Source: Pseudomonas sp. QS1027 (lineage in GTDB: Bacteria > Pseudomonadota > Gammaproteobacteria > Pseudomonadales > Pseudomonadaceae). Taken from it: DNA of 64,000 nucleotides. The position numbers and the translations under genes were made by a program. The notes under the pieces were generated by a model. The model had not been told where the DNA came from. It was given only the letters and a program-made list of their open reading frames with translations, and made no database searches. Position 1 is the stretch's first letter, and each line of letters begins with the position of its first letter. The stretch lies in assembly GCF_002814235.1 (NCBI RefSeq), contig NZ_PHSU01000002.1, positions 1 to 64,000 of the forward strand, given 5' to 3'. Below are positions 46,502 to 55,246 of the stretch, one piece after another.

Positions 46502-47341
46502 TCAGTAATGGCGATAGACATCGAAACGCACTTCACCCTGGCTGAAGTATCGAGGATCGGCAGCGTATAATCCCCTGACGCCTGTCGACGTTACAGAAGG
46601 GACATTCAAATAAGTTCCGCGACCTGACTCCATAATGACCCACCCCGCGCCAGAATCGGTGCCACCACCCGATATATCCCTTTTGATGAAAATACTCCCG
46701 GAGGCGCCTTGAAGAGGAACGAAATACAGGTGGGCCGTATACTTGGCAGCGTATCCTTCCAGGAAATCAGGTCCACTCCTAGCTGACTGGCCAGGCAAAG
46801 GAGCATTTTTGCTGTATGACTCTTCCAGGAAAATAGCTTCAGGAGAAACGCCTGGAGGATTGGCCCCTATTCGGAACTTCTGATTGCTCGACCCGCCCTT
46901 TGGATAAAGAATAACTTTGGTACCATCCGCCGTGCCGGATCCGGAGACGTCCAGAACCCGACCGTTGCCCTGGTTTTCGATATAGACAAAACGACTGCCT
47001 GCATCCGTGATCAGCCAGAATTGATTACTGGCCCCAGTATTGTTCGTCGTAATGGCATCCCCATTGCTGGCTGCCGTCAGGTATCCATCAGTAATTGGAA
47101 ACACTTGAATCTGGTAAGCCTTTTTTTGTTCGTTATATTTGAAAACCCAGGTTGAAAACACCAAGTTCTCACTACTGTAAAGTCTTACAACATTATCAGA
47201 ACCCATCTTTATAAAGCTTTTCCCGTTTAAAGCAGTGAATATTTTTTTGGGACTCGTTGGAACGGTTACTGCACGACCTGAGCCGGTCCCGATTATCTGC
47301 TCGAGGATTGCGGGATCAAGGGTTTTGCTGCGCGGTTTCAT
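46502..47341 (-). CDS. ricin-type beta-trefoil (RICIN) lectin-like protein 1
   Basis: A 279-residue protein. Residues about 40-170 form one RICIN/QxW-like trefoil (KIFTALNGKSFIKM...DGYLTAASNGDAITTNNTGASNQFWLITDAGSRFVYIENQGNGRVLDVSG...NQKFRIG). The remaining 100 residues (ending EVRFDVYRHY) are unlike anything I recognise. No signal peptide. ATG 47341 has AAGGAGA upstream. Codon use is less GC-biased than the core genome. A shorter paralogue with the same leader and N-terminal pattern lies 185 bases upstream. Carbohydrate binding is inferred from the fold. Confidence 0.78.
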   Translation of the reverse strand: MKPRSKTLDPAILEQIIGTGSGRAVTVPTSPKKIFTALNGKSFIKMGSDNVVRLYSSENLVFSTWVFKYNEQKKAYQIQVFPITDGYLTAASNGDAITTNNTGASNQFWLITDAGSRFVYIENQGNGRVLDVSGSGTADGTKVILYPKGGSSNQKFRIGANPPGVSPEAIFLEESYSKNAPLPGQSARSGPDFLEGYAAKYTAHLYFVPLQGASGSIFIKRDISGGGTDSGAGWVIMESGRGTYLNVPSVTSTGVRGLYAADPRYFSQGEVRFDVYRHY

Positions 47342-47460
47342 TACAGTTCTCCTTTGTTTGCTGGTGAGGCAACCACTATGGAGACAGCGATGGCGAAGTA
47401 TTGACAGCGCTTGCCAACGACCGGCTGACACATAACACCCAAACGCCCAGCTTAGCCTGA
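47342..47460 (-). repeat. conserved leader copy 1 (upstream of ricin-type gene 1)
   Basis: About 120 bases ending CAAAGGAGAACTGTA right before the ATG are closely similar to the leader at 48019-48137 (shared TTATGTGTCAGCC, GTTGGCAA.CGCT, TTCGCCAT.GCTGT, TACCTCACC-type blocks). This marks a tandem duplication including the regulatory region. Confidence 0.75.
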
Positions 47461-47526
47461 TTATAAAAGGCAGTGAGAGGGCTTTTTCGACCCCCTCTTT
47501 TGCAGAGACGGCTCACTCCGGCGGGG

Positions 47527-48018
47527 TTAAGTTCCTAGCCTGAATTTCTGATGGGTCGTCTCATGATCGTAATCAAGGTAAACGGGACTACCCTCTGCTC
47601 CGCTGCTCCCGAGAGTAAAAACCCTATTGGGGTATCCGTATTTAGATATAGATACAAGACCACCTCCTGCCTCAGCAATATACCAAACTTGAAGGTGGGT
47701 GCTCGCCCCAACACGGGCTTCCGCGACGAGATCATCCCTGTCCGTTGCAGTAATATACAAGGAACTCTGATAAGATTTAATATAGTAATCTACATGAGTG
47801 TATCTTTCGAACGTCCACAACGAGTTGGGTGGAGGGCTACTTGCACGAGTAATCCTAAGTTCGTTATCACGCCCATCACGAAAATAGAGATAGCTTGTTC
47901 CGTCTGTAGCTGAGAATATTTTTACGGGACCCGTTGGGATGGTTATCGCCCGGCTAGAGCCGGATTCAGGTGCCTGATCTGACATTGTAGGGTCGGGGGT
48001 ATGAGCGCTCTTTTTCAT
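47527..48018 (-). CDS. ricin-type beta-trefoil (RICIN) lectin-like protein 2
   Basis: A 163-residue protein, essentially one trefoil. It shares with protein 1 the N-terminal pattern SxRAxTxPTxPxKIFxAxxG and the C-terminal motif EGSPVYLDYDHETTHQKFRLG against DGTKVILYPKGGSSNQKFRIG. It lacks the extra C-terminal domain of protein 1. No signal peptide or membrane segment. ATG 48018 is preceded by the same AAAGGAGAACTGTA as protein 1. Probable tandem paralogue; role unknown. Confidence 0.75.
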   Translation of the reverse strand: MKKSAHTPDPTMSDQAPESGSSRAITIPTGPVKIFSATDGTSYLYFRDGRDNELRITRASSPPPNSLWTFERYTHVDYYIKSYQSSLYITATDRDDLVAEARVGASTHLQVWYIAEAGGGLVSISKYGYPNRVFTLGSSGAEGSPVYLDYDHETTHQKFRLGT

Positions 48019-48137
48019 TACAGTTCTCCTTTGCTTACGGGTGAGGTAACAGCAATGGATACAGCAATGGCGAAGAGTAGAGCGTTTGCCAACAACTGGC
48101 TGACACATAATACCCGAGCGCTCAGTATAGCTCAGTG
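48019..48137 (-). repeat. conserved leader copy 2 (upstream of ricin-type gene 2)
   Basis: Counterpart of 47342-47460; identical AAAGGAGAACTGTA before the ATG and several conserved blocks further up, about 75 percent alike by eye. Confidence 0.75.
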
Positions 48138-48204
48138 ATGAAAGGCGCAAGCTTGCCCATCTGACGAACGATGGCCTAGATAGGGCCCGGGTGCCTGGTC
48201 TTGC

Positions 48205-48276
48205 TGGAGCAGGGTTCGGCGATATACCGCGTTATCGTTCTTCGCGGGCAAGCACCGCTCCCACACCCCCACCCAC
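48205..48276. repeat. degenerate REP-like element
   Basis: GCTGGAGCAGGGTTCGGCGA at the left and CGCGGGCAAGCACCGCTCCCACA at the right resemble the outer arms of REP copies elsewhere. The rest of the 48138-48663 gap has an AT-rich stretch (48330-48490) and a hairpin. Confidence 0.5.
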
Positions 48277-48544
48277 CGCACACGTAGTCATCGCGAGCCT
48301 CCGGGACAGAGGTCCGCCGCAAAACAAATCGTGTACTATTTTCAGATTTATCTGGAACAATTAACACTTTTCTTGAGAACATCAGCGGCTTCTGCGTGAC
48401 CAGACAGAACCCACTGGTCGCGAAACGACGTATTTAGTCTGATTTTCACAACCGCAATGCATCATGTAGTATGCGTCGGCACGCACTACATAACGTTGGA
48501 TCGACGTCTGCCCGAGTGTCTGTGAGATCACGGAAAGCCCCGCC

Positions 48545-48567
48545 GGCTCAGGTCGGCCGGGTGAGCC
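48545..48567 (+). promoter_or_regulatory. hairpin in the region upstream of glcB
   Basis: GGCTCA and TGAGCC pair across an 11-base GC-rich loop about 97 bases before the glcB ATG. No T-run; may be part of a structured leader. Confidence 0.35.
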
Positions 48568-48663
48568 CAGCCGTCCGCGAGGGCATGTTCTGGTACTGTG
48601 TTCAGAGAAGCACGCAAGGCTTTAAATAGAAGAGCTGAATAGCTGAGCAGAGTGAGGCAAGCA

Positions 48664-50841
48664 ATGACTGAACACGTTCAAGTCGGTGGCCTTCAGGTCG
48701 CCAAAGTCCTGTTCGACTTCGTGAACCACGAAGCCATTCCCGGTACCGGTCTGACCGCCGACCAGTTCTGGGCCGGCGCCGACAAGGTCATCCACGACCT
48801 GGCGCCGAAGAACCAGGCCCTACTCGCCAAACGCGATGATTTCCAGGCCCGGATCGACGCCTGGCACCAGTCCCGGGCCGGCCAGGCCCACGACGCCGTG
48901 GCTTACAAAGCCTTCCTGCAAGACATTGGCTACCTGCTGCCAGAAGCGGCGGATTTCCAGGCCACTACCCAGAATGTCGACGACGAGATCGCCCGCATGG
49001 CCGGCCCGCAGCTGGTGGTGCCGGTGATGAACGCGCGTTTCGCCCTCAACGCCTCGAACGCCCGCTGGGGTTCGCTGTATGACGCGCTCTATGGCACCGA
49101 TGCCATCAGCGAGGCCGACGGCGCGGAAAAAGGCAAAGGCTACAACAAGGTCCGCGGCGACAAGGTCATCGCCTTCGCCCGCGCCTTCCTCGATGAAGCC
49201 ACGCCCCTGGCCGCCGGCTCCCATGTCGACTCCGTGGGCTACAAGATCGTCGACGGCAAACTCGTGGTCAGCCTCAAGGGCGGCAGCAACAGCGGCCTGC
49301 GCGACGATGCCCAGTTGATCGGCTTCCAGGGCGATGCCTCGGCACCCACCGCGATCCTGCTGAAAAACCACGGCCTGCACTTCGAAATCCAGATCGACGC
49401 CAGCAGCCCCGTCGGCCAGACCGACGCCGCTGGCGTGAAGGACCTGCTGATGGAAGCGGCCCTGACCACCATCATGGACTGCGAAGACTCGGTCGCCGCC
49501 GTCGATGCCGATGACAAGGTGGTGATCTACCGCAACTGGCTCGGCCTGATGAAGGGCGACCTGGCGGAGCAGGTCGCCAAGGGCGGCACCACCTTCACCC
49601 GGACCATGAACGCCGACCGCCGCTACACCGCCGTCGACGGCAGTGAATTGAGCCTGCACGGTCGCTCGCTGCTGTTCGTGCGCAACGTCGGTCACCTGAT
49701 GACCATCGACGCGATCCTCGACAGCCACGGCAACGAAGTGCCCGAAGGGATCCTCGACGGCCTGATCACCAGCCTCGCGGCGATCCACAGCCTCAACGGC
49801 AACAGCGTGCGCAAAAATAGCCGCACCGGCTCGGTCTATATCGTCAAGCCGAAGATGCACGGTCCGGAAGAAGCGGCGTTCACCAACGAGCTGTTCGGCC
49901 GCATCGAAGAGGTCCTGAACCTGCCGCGCAATACCCTGAAAGTCGGGATCATGGACGAAGAGCGGCGCACCACCGTCAACCTGAAAGCCTGCATCAAGGC
50001 CGCCAGCGAGCGTGTGGTGTTTATCAACACCGGCTTCCTCGACCGCACCGGCGACGAGATCCACACCTCCATGGAAGCCGGCGCGATGGTGCGCAAGGCG
50101 GCCATGAAGACGGAAAAATGGATCGGCGCCTACGAGAACTGGAACGTCGATATCGGTTTGAGCACCGGCCTGCAAGGTCGCGCCCAGATCGGTAAAGGCA
50201 TGTGGGCCATGCCCGACCTGATGGCGGCGATGCTCGAACAGAAAATCGCCCACCCACTGGCCGGCGCCAACACCGCCTGGGTCCCGTCGCCCACCGCGGC
50301 CGCGTTGCATGCGCTGCATTACCACAAGGTCGACGTGTTCGCCCGCCAGGCCGAACTGGCCAAGCGCGCGCGGGCTTCGCTCGACGATATCCTGACCATC
50401 CCGTTGGCGAGCAACACCGACTGGTCGGCCGAGGAGATCCGCAGCGAACTGGACAACAACGCCCAGGGCATCCTCGGCTACGTGGTGCGCTGGATCGACC
50501 AGGGTGTCGGTTGCTCGAAGGTGCCGGACATCCATGACATCGGGCTGATGGAAGACCGCGCCACCCTGCGCATTTCCAGCCAGCACATCGCCAACTGGCT
50601 GCGCCATGGCGTGGTCACCCAGGACCAGGTCATGGAAAGTCTCAAGCGCATGGCCCCGGTGGTCGATCGGCAGAATGCCGGTGATGCGCTGTACCGCCCG
50701 CTGGCCCCGGACTTCGACAGCAACATCGCCTTCCAGGCGGCGGTCGAACTGGTGATCGAAGGGACCAAACAGCCCAACGGCTATACCGAGCCTGTACTGC
50801 ACCGTCGGCGTCGTGAGTTCAAGGCCCGCAACGGCCTGTAA
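48664..50841 (+). CDS. glcB: malate synthase G
   Basis: GlcB condenses glyoxylate with acetyl-CoA to malate in the glyoxylate shunt. The 725-residue protein (usual isoform-G length) begins [29 protein letters not shown]. The barrel contains [16 protein letters not shown] (catalytic acidic region), [35 protein letters not shown] (active-site Arg/Glu) and the C-terminal [18 protein letters not shown] with the catalytic Asp helix. ATG 48664 with GAGG upstream is preferred to GTG 48652. A terminator follows. Confidence 0.96.
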   Translation: MTEHVQVGGLQVAKVLFDFVNHEAIPGTGLTADQFWAGADKVIHDLAPKNQALLAKRDDFQARIDAWHQSRAGQAHDAVAYKAFLQDIGYLLPEAADFQATTQNVDDEIARMAGPQLVVPVMNARFALNASNARWGSLYDALYGTDAISEADGAEKGKGYNKVRGDKVIAFARAFLDEATPLAAGSHVDSVGYKIVDGKLVVSLKGGSNSGLRDDAQLIGFQGDASAPTAILLKNHGLHFEIQIDASSPVGQTDAAGVKDLLMEAALTTIMDCEDSVAAVDADDKVVIYRNWLGLMKGDLAEQVAKGGTTFTRTMNADRRYTAVDGSELSLHGRSLLFVRNVGHLMTIDAILDSHGNEVPEGILDGLITSLAAIHSLNGNSVRKNSRTGSVYIVKPKMHGPEEAAFTNELFGRIEEVLNLPRNTLKVGIMDEERRTTVNLKACIKAASERVVFINTGFLDRTGDEIHTSMEAGAMVRKAAMKTEKWIGAYENWNVDIGLSTGLQGRAQIGKGMWAMPDLMAAMLEQKIAHPLAGANTAWVPSPTAAALHALHYHKVDVFARQAELAKRARASLDDILTIPLASNTDWSAEEIRSELDNNAQGILGYVVRWIDQGVGCSKVPDIHDIGLMEDRATLRISSQHIANWLRHGVVTQDQVMESLKRMAPVVDRQNAGDALYRPLAPDFDSNIAFQAAVELVIEGTKQPNGYTEPVLHRRRREFKARNGL

Positions 50842-50857
50842 GACCGCGCTACGGACG

Positions 50858-50893
50858 AAAAAAAGCCCTGATCGGCAACGATCGGGGCTTTTT
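50858..50893 (+). terminator. Rho-independent terminator after glcB
   Basis: AAAAAGCCC.GATCG / CGATC.GGGCTTTTT with loop GCAA, starting 17 bases after the stop. Confidence 0.9.
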
Positions 50894-50911
50894 CATTCCG
50901 GACACCGTACC

Positions 50912-50999
50912 TGTGGGAGCCGGCTTGCTGGCGATGCGGGCAACGCGGTGTTTCAGACAGACCGCGTTATCGTTCATCGTCAGCAAGCCGGCTCCCACA
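50912..50999. repeat. REP palindrome pair
   Basis: TGTGGGAGCCGGCTTGCTGG at the left, its complement ending GCCGGCTCCCACA at the right; the GGG variant of the core. Confidence 0.87.
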
Positions 51000-51020
51000 C
51001 AACAGCCATAGCAACAGGCC

Positions 51021-51464
51021 TTAGGCCACCATCCCCAACTCACGCTTGACCAGCTTCAGCAACTGCGTGGTGTCGATGGGCTTGAGCAAGAAATCCACCA
51101 CGCTCAAATGCATCGCATCAATGGCATCACGCACATCGGCGTTACCGGAGACGATAATGATCGGCAGCGCCGCCCGCTCCGAGTCGCGCACCTTGCGGAT
51201 CAGGTCCAGCCCGTCGTCGGCCATGCGCAAATCAGTGATCAGCAAGCCAATGCCGCGGTTGGACTCCAGCAACGCAAAGGCCGCCGCGCCACTGGCGGCG
51301 GTCACACAGTGGATATCGTGCAGGGCGAGAATTTCCGACAGCAACTCCCGGGCATCCTGATCGTCATCGACGATCAGGACCCGCTGATACGACAATTGCG
51401 GTGCCTGCATCACCTGCAGAATGGCCTCGCGCTCGGCATCGCTCAAAATATCGTGGTCGGACAT
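51021..51464 (-). CDS. single-domain response regulator
   Basis: A 147-residue protein: a short N-terminal helix (DAEREAILQVM) then one receiver domain. Acidic pocket DDD in VLIVDDDQDA, phospho-acceptor Asp in LLITDLRM, switch Ser in IIVSGNADV and Lys in FLLKPID are all present. No output domain. It is divergent from the CNMP/CBS/DUF294 gene and may belong to the same signalling unit; a cognate kinase is not in the window. Confidence 0.88.
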   Translation of the reverse strand: MSDHDILSDAEREAILQVMQAPQLSYQRVLIVDDDQDARELLSEILALHDIHCVTAASGAAAFALLESNRGIGLLITDLRMADDGLDLIRKVRDSERAALPIIIVSGNADVRDAIDAMHLSVVDFLLKPIDTTQLLKLVKRELGMVA

Positions 51465-51714
51465 ACGGCTCTCTGGTATCCCTTAGCAATCCAATCCCCT
51501 AGCACAGTGCTCAGACATCGCTAAACGGATGCTCAATGTGCACTTCGTCGGAAAGTTTTCCAAGTCGATATTTGTTAAGAATTCCCTTATTCAACTGTAG
51601 GCCATTTCACAAACCTAGACTTACGTCCAATGGGCACTCGGGAAGCGGGGGCCGAACATGGGTAAAACAGCGATTCTTCGCGCCCATAACAACGGACAAA
51701 AAGCGGTAGCGGTC

Positions 51715-53649
51715 ATGAGCAAAGCGGATGCCTTCAGCCAGGCCGGGAAGACCGCGGTGTTGCAAAACATCCACGGCACCTTGCAGTTCCTCCAGCGATT
51801 CCCGCCTTTCAACCAGATGGAGAACGCCCATCTGGCTTATCTGGTCGAGCAGTGCCAGCTGCGGTTCTACAGCACCGGCGAGAGCATCATCAAGCCCGCC
51901 GACGGGCCGGTGGAACACTTTTATATCGTCAAGCAGGGACGCGTGGTCGGCGAACGCCCGCACACGGCCAAGGGCGGCAGCGAAACGGTCTTCGAAATCA
52001 CCACTGGCGAGTGCTTCCCCCTCGCCGCGCTGCTCGGCGAGCGGGCGACCCGCACCGAACACCTGGCCGGCGAGGACACCTTCTGTCTGCAACTGAACAA
52101 ACCGGCGTTCATCAAGCTGTTCTCGTCCTCCGAGACTTTCCGCAACTTTGCCCTGCGGTGCGTCAGCAGTCTGCTGGACCAGGTCAACCAGCAAGTCCAG
52201 CGCAAGGCCGTGGAAACCCTCGGCACCCAGTATTCGCTCAACAGCCGCCTCGGCGAGCTGGCAATGCGTCACCCGGTGACCTGCAGCCCGAGCACCCCGC
52301 TGCGCGAAGCAGTGACCCTGATGCACGAGCAACAGGTCGGCAGCATCGTGGTGGTGAACGAGGCCAAGGCCCCGCTCGGCATCTTCACCCTGCGCGACCT
52401 GCGCCAGGTGGTGGCCGACGGCGTCCATGATTTCAGCCAGCCCATCGACCGGCACATGACCCAGGCGCCCTTTGCCCTGACCCCGGACCACAGCGCCTTC
52501 GACGCCGCGATTGCCATGACCGAACGGCACATCGCCCACGTCTGCCTGGTGAAAGACCAGCGCCTGTGCGGCGTGGTCTCCGAACGCGACCTGTTTTCCC
52601 TGCAACGGGTCGACCTGGTGCACCTGGCGCGGACCATCCGCAGCGCGGCGCGCCTGGACAACCTGATCGCCATTCGCGGCGAGATCGGCCAGTTGGTGGA
52701 GCGCATGCTGGCCCATGGTGCGTCATCGACCCAGATCACCCAGATCATCACCCTGCTCAACGACCATAGCGTCTGCCGGGTCATCGAGCTGACCCTGGCC
52801 GACAAGGGCGACCCGGGCGTGCCGTTCAGCTGGCTGTGCTTCGGCAGCGAAGGCCGCCGCGAACAGACGCTGTACACCGACCAGGACAACGGCATCCTCT
52901 TCGAGGCCCGCGACGCCGCCCATGCCGCCGAGATTCGCGGCAAGCTGCTGCCCCTGGCGCAGCAGATCAACCAGAGCCTGGCGCTGTGCGGCTTCAGCCT
53001 GTGCAAGGGCAATATCATGGCCGGCACCCCCGAACTGTGCCTGTCGCGGGCCGAATGGGCGCGGCGCTTCTCCGCCTTTATTCGCGAGGCGACGCCGGAG
53101 AACCTGCTGGCCTCGAGCATCTATTTCGACCTGCGGGTGGTCTGGGGCGAGGAACAGGCCTGCCAGCAACTGCGCCAGGGCATCCTTGCCCAGGTCGCCG
53201 ACAACCGGCTGTTCCAGCGCATGATGGCCGACAACGCCTTGCGCCAGCGTCCGCCGGTGGGGCGTTTGCGCGAGTTCGTACTGAGCCGCAATGGTGGCGA
53301 CAAGGCCACTCTCGATCTGAAGGTCCAGGGCCTGACCCCTTTCGTCGACGGTGCCCGCCTGCTGGCGCTGGCCAATGGCATCGAGGCCAGCAACACCCTC
53401 GAACGCCTGCGCCAACTGGTGGCCAAGGAAGTGATCGAACGTCTCGACGGCGCGGCCTATGAAGAGGCCTACCACTTCATCCAGCAGACCCGCTTGCAGC
53501 AGCATCAACTGCAGACCCGGCAGAATCTGCCGTATTCCAATCGGGTCGATCCGGACAGCCTCAACCAGCTGGACCGGCGCATCCTGCGTGAAGCCCTGCG
53601 CCAGGCCCAGCGCCTGCAAAGCAGCCTGACCCTGCGGTATCAGCTATGA
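51715..53649 (+). CDS. cyclic-nucleotide-binding/CBS/DUF294 putative nucleotidyltransferase
   Basis: About 644 residues. It has an N-terminal cyclic-nucleotide-binding-like domain (FPPFNQMENAHLAYLVEQCQLRFYSTGESI), two CBS repeats (MRHPVTCSPSTPLREAVTLM and MTQAPFALTPDHSAFDAAIAMTERH), a DUF294 nucleotidyltransferase motif CFGSEGRREQTLYTDQDNGILF (GS plus DxD-type acids) and a substrate-binding-like C-terminal domain. The layout resembles GlnD-like regulators. ATG 51715 (MSKADAFSQ) is the likely start; ATG 51658 is possible. It overlaps the exonuclease gene by four bases (ATGA). In pseudomonads this pair is often near acetate-uptake genes (from memory). Confidence 0.88.
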   Translation: MSKADAFSQAGKTAVLQNIHGTLQFLQRFPPFNQMENAHLAYLVEQCQLRFYSTGESIIKPADGPVEHFYIVKQGRVVGERPHTAKGGSETVFEITTGECFPLAALLGERATRTEHLAGEDTFCLQLNKPAFIKLFSSSETFRNFALRCVSSLLDQVNQQVQRKAVETLGTQYSLNSRLGELAMRHPVTCSPSTPLREAVTLMHEQQVGSIVVVNEAKAPLGIFTLRDLRQVVADGVHDFSQPIDRHMTQAPFALTPDHSAFDAAIAMTERHIAHVCLVKDQRLCGVVSERDLFSLQRVDLVHLARTIRSAARLDNLIAIRGEIGQLVERMLAHGASSTQITQIITLLNDHSVCRVIELTLADKGDPGVPFSWLCFGSEGRREQTLYTDQDNGILFEARDAAHAAEIRGKLLPLAQQINQSLALCGFSLCKGNIMAGTPELCLSRAEWARRFSAFIREATPENLLASSIYFDLRVVWGEEQACQQLRQGILAQVADNRLFQRMMADNALRQRPPVGRLREFVLSRNGGDKATLDLKVQGLTPFVDGARLLALANGIEASNTLERLRQLVAKEVIERLDGAAYEEAYHFIQQTRLQQHQLQTRQNLPYSNRVDPDSLNQLDRRILREALRQAQRLQSSLTLRYQL

Positions 53650-54353
53650 AGCTGTTTTCCTGGTTGAGAAGCCGTGAACCGACACTGGACACCGCGACCC
53701 AGGCACGACTCGGGCAACTGCCCGCCGCCAAGCCCCTGGACGAGTGCTCGCTGCGGGAACAGCGCTGGATTGTCGTCGACCTGGAAACCAGCGGCCTGAA
53801 CCTGAACCGCGACCAGGTGCTGTCCATCGGCGCGGTGGTGATCGAAGACGGCGCCATCGACCTGGGGCAGTGCTTTGAACGGACCTTGTTGCGCCCCGGA
53901 CAGAGCGTCAACCCCAGCGTGCTGATCCACGGCCTGGGACCGAGTGCCCTGGCCGCCGGCAGCGATCCGGCGCAGGCGTTGCTGGACTTCATGGAGTTCG
54001 TCGGCGACAGCCCGCTGCTGGCGTTCCATGCGCCCTTCGACCAGCACATGCTCACGCGTGCGCTGAAAGACAGCCTTGGTTATCGCCTGCAACATCCGTT
54101 TTTTGATGTCGCCGATATCGCGCCGCTGTTATGCCCGCAGGCGACCTTGCGCGAAGCCGGGCTGGACGATTGGATCGGCCATTTCAAGTTGCAGGTGGAG
54201 GAGCGGCATAACGCCAGCGCCGACGCCCTGGCCACCGCCGAACTGGTGCTGATCCTCTTCAGCCGGGCGCGGCAGCAGCAGATCGATAGCCCGTTGAAGC
54301 TGCAACAACGCCTGGGGCAGTGGAAACGTCGTCAGCAGAGTCCCTCTTTCTAA
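53646..54353 (+). CDS. DnaQ-like 3'-5' exonuclease
   Basis: A 235-residue DEDDh exonuclease. Exo I is VVDLETSGLN, Exo II lies in LLAFHAPFDQHML and Exo III in ERHNASADALATAEL (His plus Asp), so the catalytic set is complete. It resembles DNA polymerase III epsilon but starts with an extra 40-residue segment. Translationally coupled to the upstream DUF294 protein; whether it acts on DNA or RNA is unknown. Confidence 0.9.
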   Translation: MKLFSWLRSREPTLDTATQARLGQLPAAKPLDECSLREQRWIVVDLETSGLNLNRDQVLSIGAVVIEDGAIDLGQCFERTLLRPGQSVNPSVLIHGLGPSALAAGSDPAQALLDFMEFVGDSPLLAFHAPFDQHMLTRALKDSLGYRLQHPFFDVADIAPLLCPQATLREAGLDDWIGHFKLQVEERHNASADALATAELVLILFSRARQQQIDSPLKLQQRLGQWKRRQQSPSF

Positions 54354-54372
54354 AGCCTGCCGCATCCCCTTG

Positions 54373-54473
54373 TAGGAGCCCGGCTTGCCGGCGATGGCGT
54401 CCGCATGGGCGGTGCAAGGCTCTCAGGCCTCTTCGCGGCGGTGCGGCGATCCGACAAGCTTCGCTCCCACATT
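54373..54473. repeat. degenerate REP element
   Basis: TGTAGGAGCCCGGCTTGCCG at the left; the right arm is diverged (GACAAGCTTCGCTCCCACA), with a further GTGGGAGCCGAGCTTGCCCG at about 54519. The 374-base gap to the next gene holds these copies and the Fur-like site. Confidence 0.65.
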
Positions 54474-54683
54474 GGTTTTATGCCGTATACAAAATCTGTG
54501 AACGACAGAAGACTGTGTGTGGGAGCCGAGCTTGCCCGCGAAAGCGTCAGTCCTGGCGCCACAATCCCCAAGGGGCCTACCACAAGCAAGCCCACCTCCC
54601 ACAGCCCAATATCCATCCAGACAAATGGCACACAACCAACCGACCAGCAGCCATTGCGCCTTTTCCTACGCCCTGACACAATC

Positions 54684-54702
54684 GCGAATAATTCTCGTTA
54701 GT
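54684..54702. promoter_or_regulatory. possible Fur box upstream of the ECF sigma gene
   Basis: GCGAATAATTCTCGTTAG, whose complement AACGAGAATTATTCGC resembles the GAGAATTATT type of Fur site. It lies about 26 bases before the sigma gene start. The match to the palindrome consensus is only partial. Confidence 0.45.
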
Positions 54703-54727
54703 TTAAACTTCTCGTCGGTGATGTCCG

Positions 54728-55246
54728 TTGTCGTCAGTCCGAAGCCCCCACCATGCCCTTGTCGGCGCGTTGTATCGCGACCATCGCAGCTGGCTGTTGG
54801 CTTGGCTGCGCCGCAACATCGCCTGCCCGCAGCGGGCCGAAGACCTGAGCCAGGACACCTTCGTCCGCCTGCTGGGCCGCGACGAACTGAATACCCCGCA
54901 CCAGCCCCGGGCTTTCCTGGTGGCCATCGCCAAGGGCCTGTTGTTCGATCATTTCCGCCGCGCCGCGCTGGAACAGGCCTACCTCAGTGAATTGATGCTG
55001 ATCCCGGAAGGCGAACAACCGTCCCCGGAAGAACAGCACCTGATTCTCGAAGACCTGCGGGCCATCGACCACCTGCTCGGCAAGCTCTCGAGCAAGGCCC
55101 GCGCCGCGTTCCTCTACAGTCGCCTGGACGGCCTCGCCCATGCCGAGATCGCCGAAAAGCTCGGCGTTTCCGTGCCCCGGGTGCGCCAGTACCTGGCCCA
55201 GGGCATTCGCCAGTGCTATGTCGCGCTGTACGGCGAGCCGACATGA
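54728..55246 (+). CDS. FecI-type ECF sigma factor
   Basis: A 172-residue iron-starvation ECF sigma. Region 2 (ALYRDHRSWLLAWLRRNIACPQRAEDLSQDTFVRLL) and region 4 (LSSKARAAFLYSRLDGLAHAEIAEKLGVSVPRVRQYL) are clear. TTG 54728 is the best start I see. Its stop overlaps the fecR-like start (ATGA). It would be released by the FecR-like protein when the downstream TonB receptor binds ligand, and then transcribe that receptor gene. Confidence 0.9.
   Translation: MSSVRSPHHALVGALYRDHRSWLLAWLRRNIACPQRAEDLSQDTFVRLLGRDELNTPHQPRAFLVAIAKGLLFDHFRRAALEQAYLSELMLIPEGEQPSPEEQHLILEDLRAIDHLLGKLSSKARAAFLYSRLDGLAHAEIAEKLGVSVPRVRQYLAQGIRQCYVALYGEPT

Noticed and set aside
48820..50802. 660-codon frame antisense to glcB
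   Set aside because: glcB matches malate synthase G end to end; the antisense product has no recognisable family and arises from third-position GC bias.
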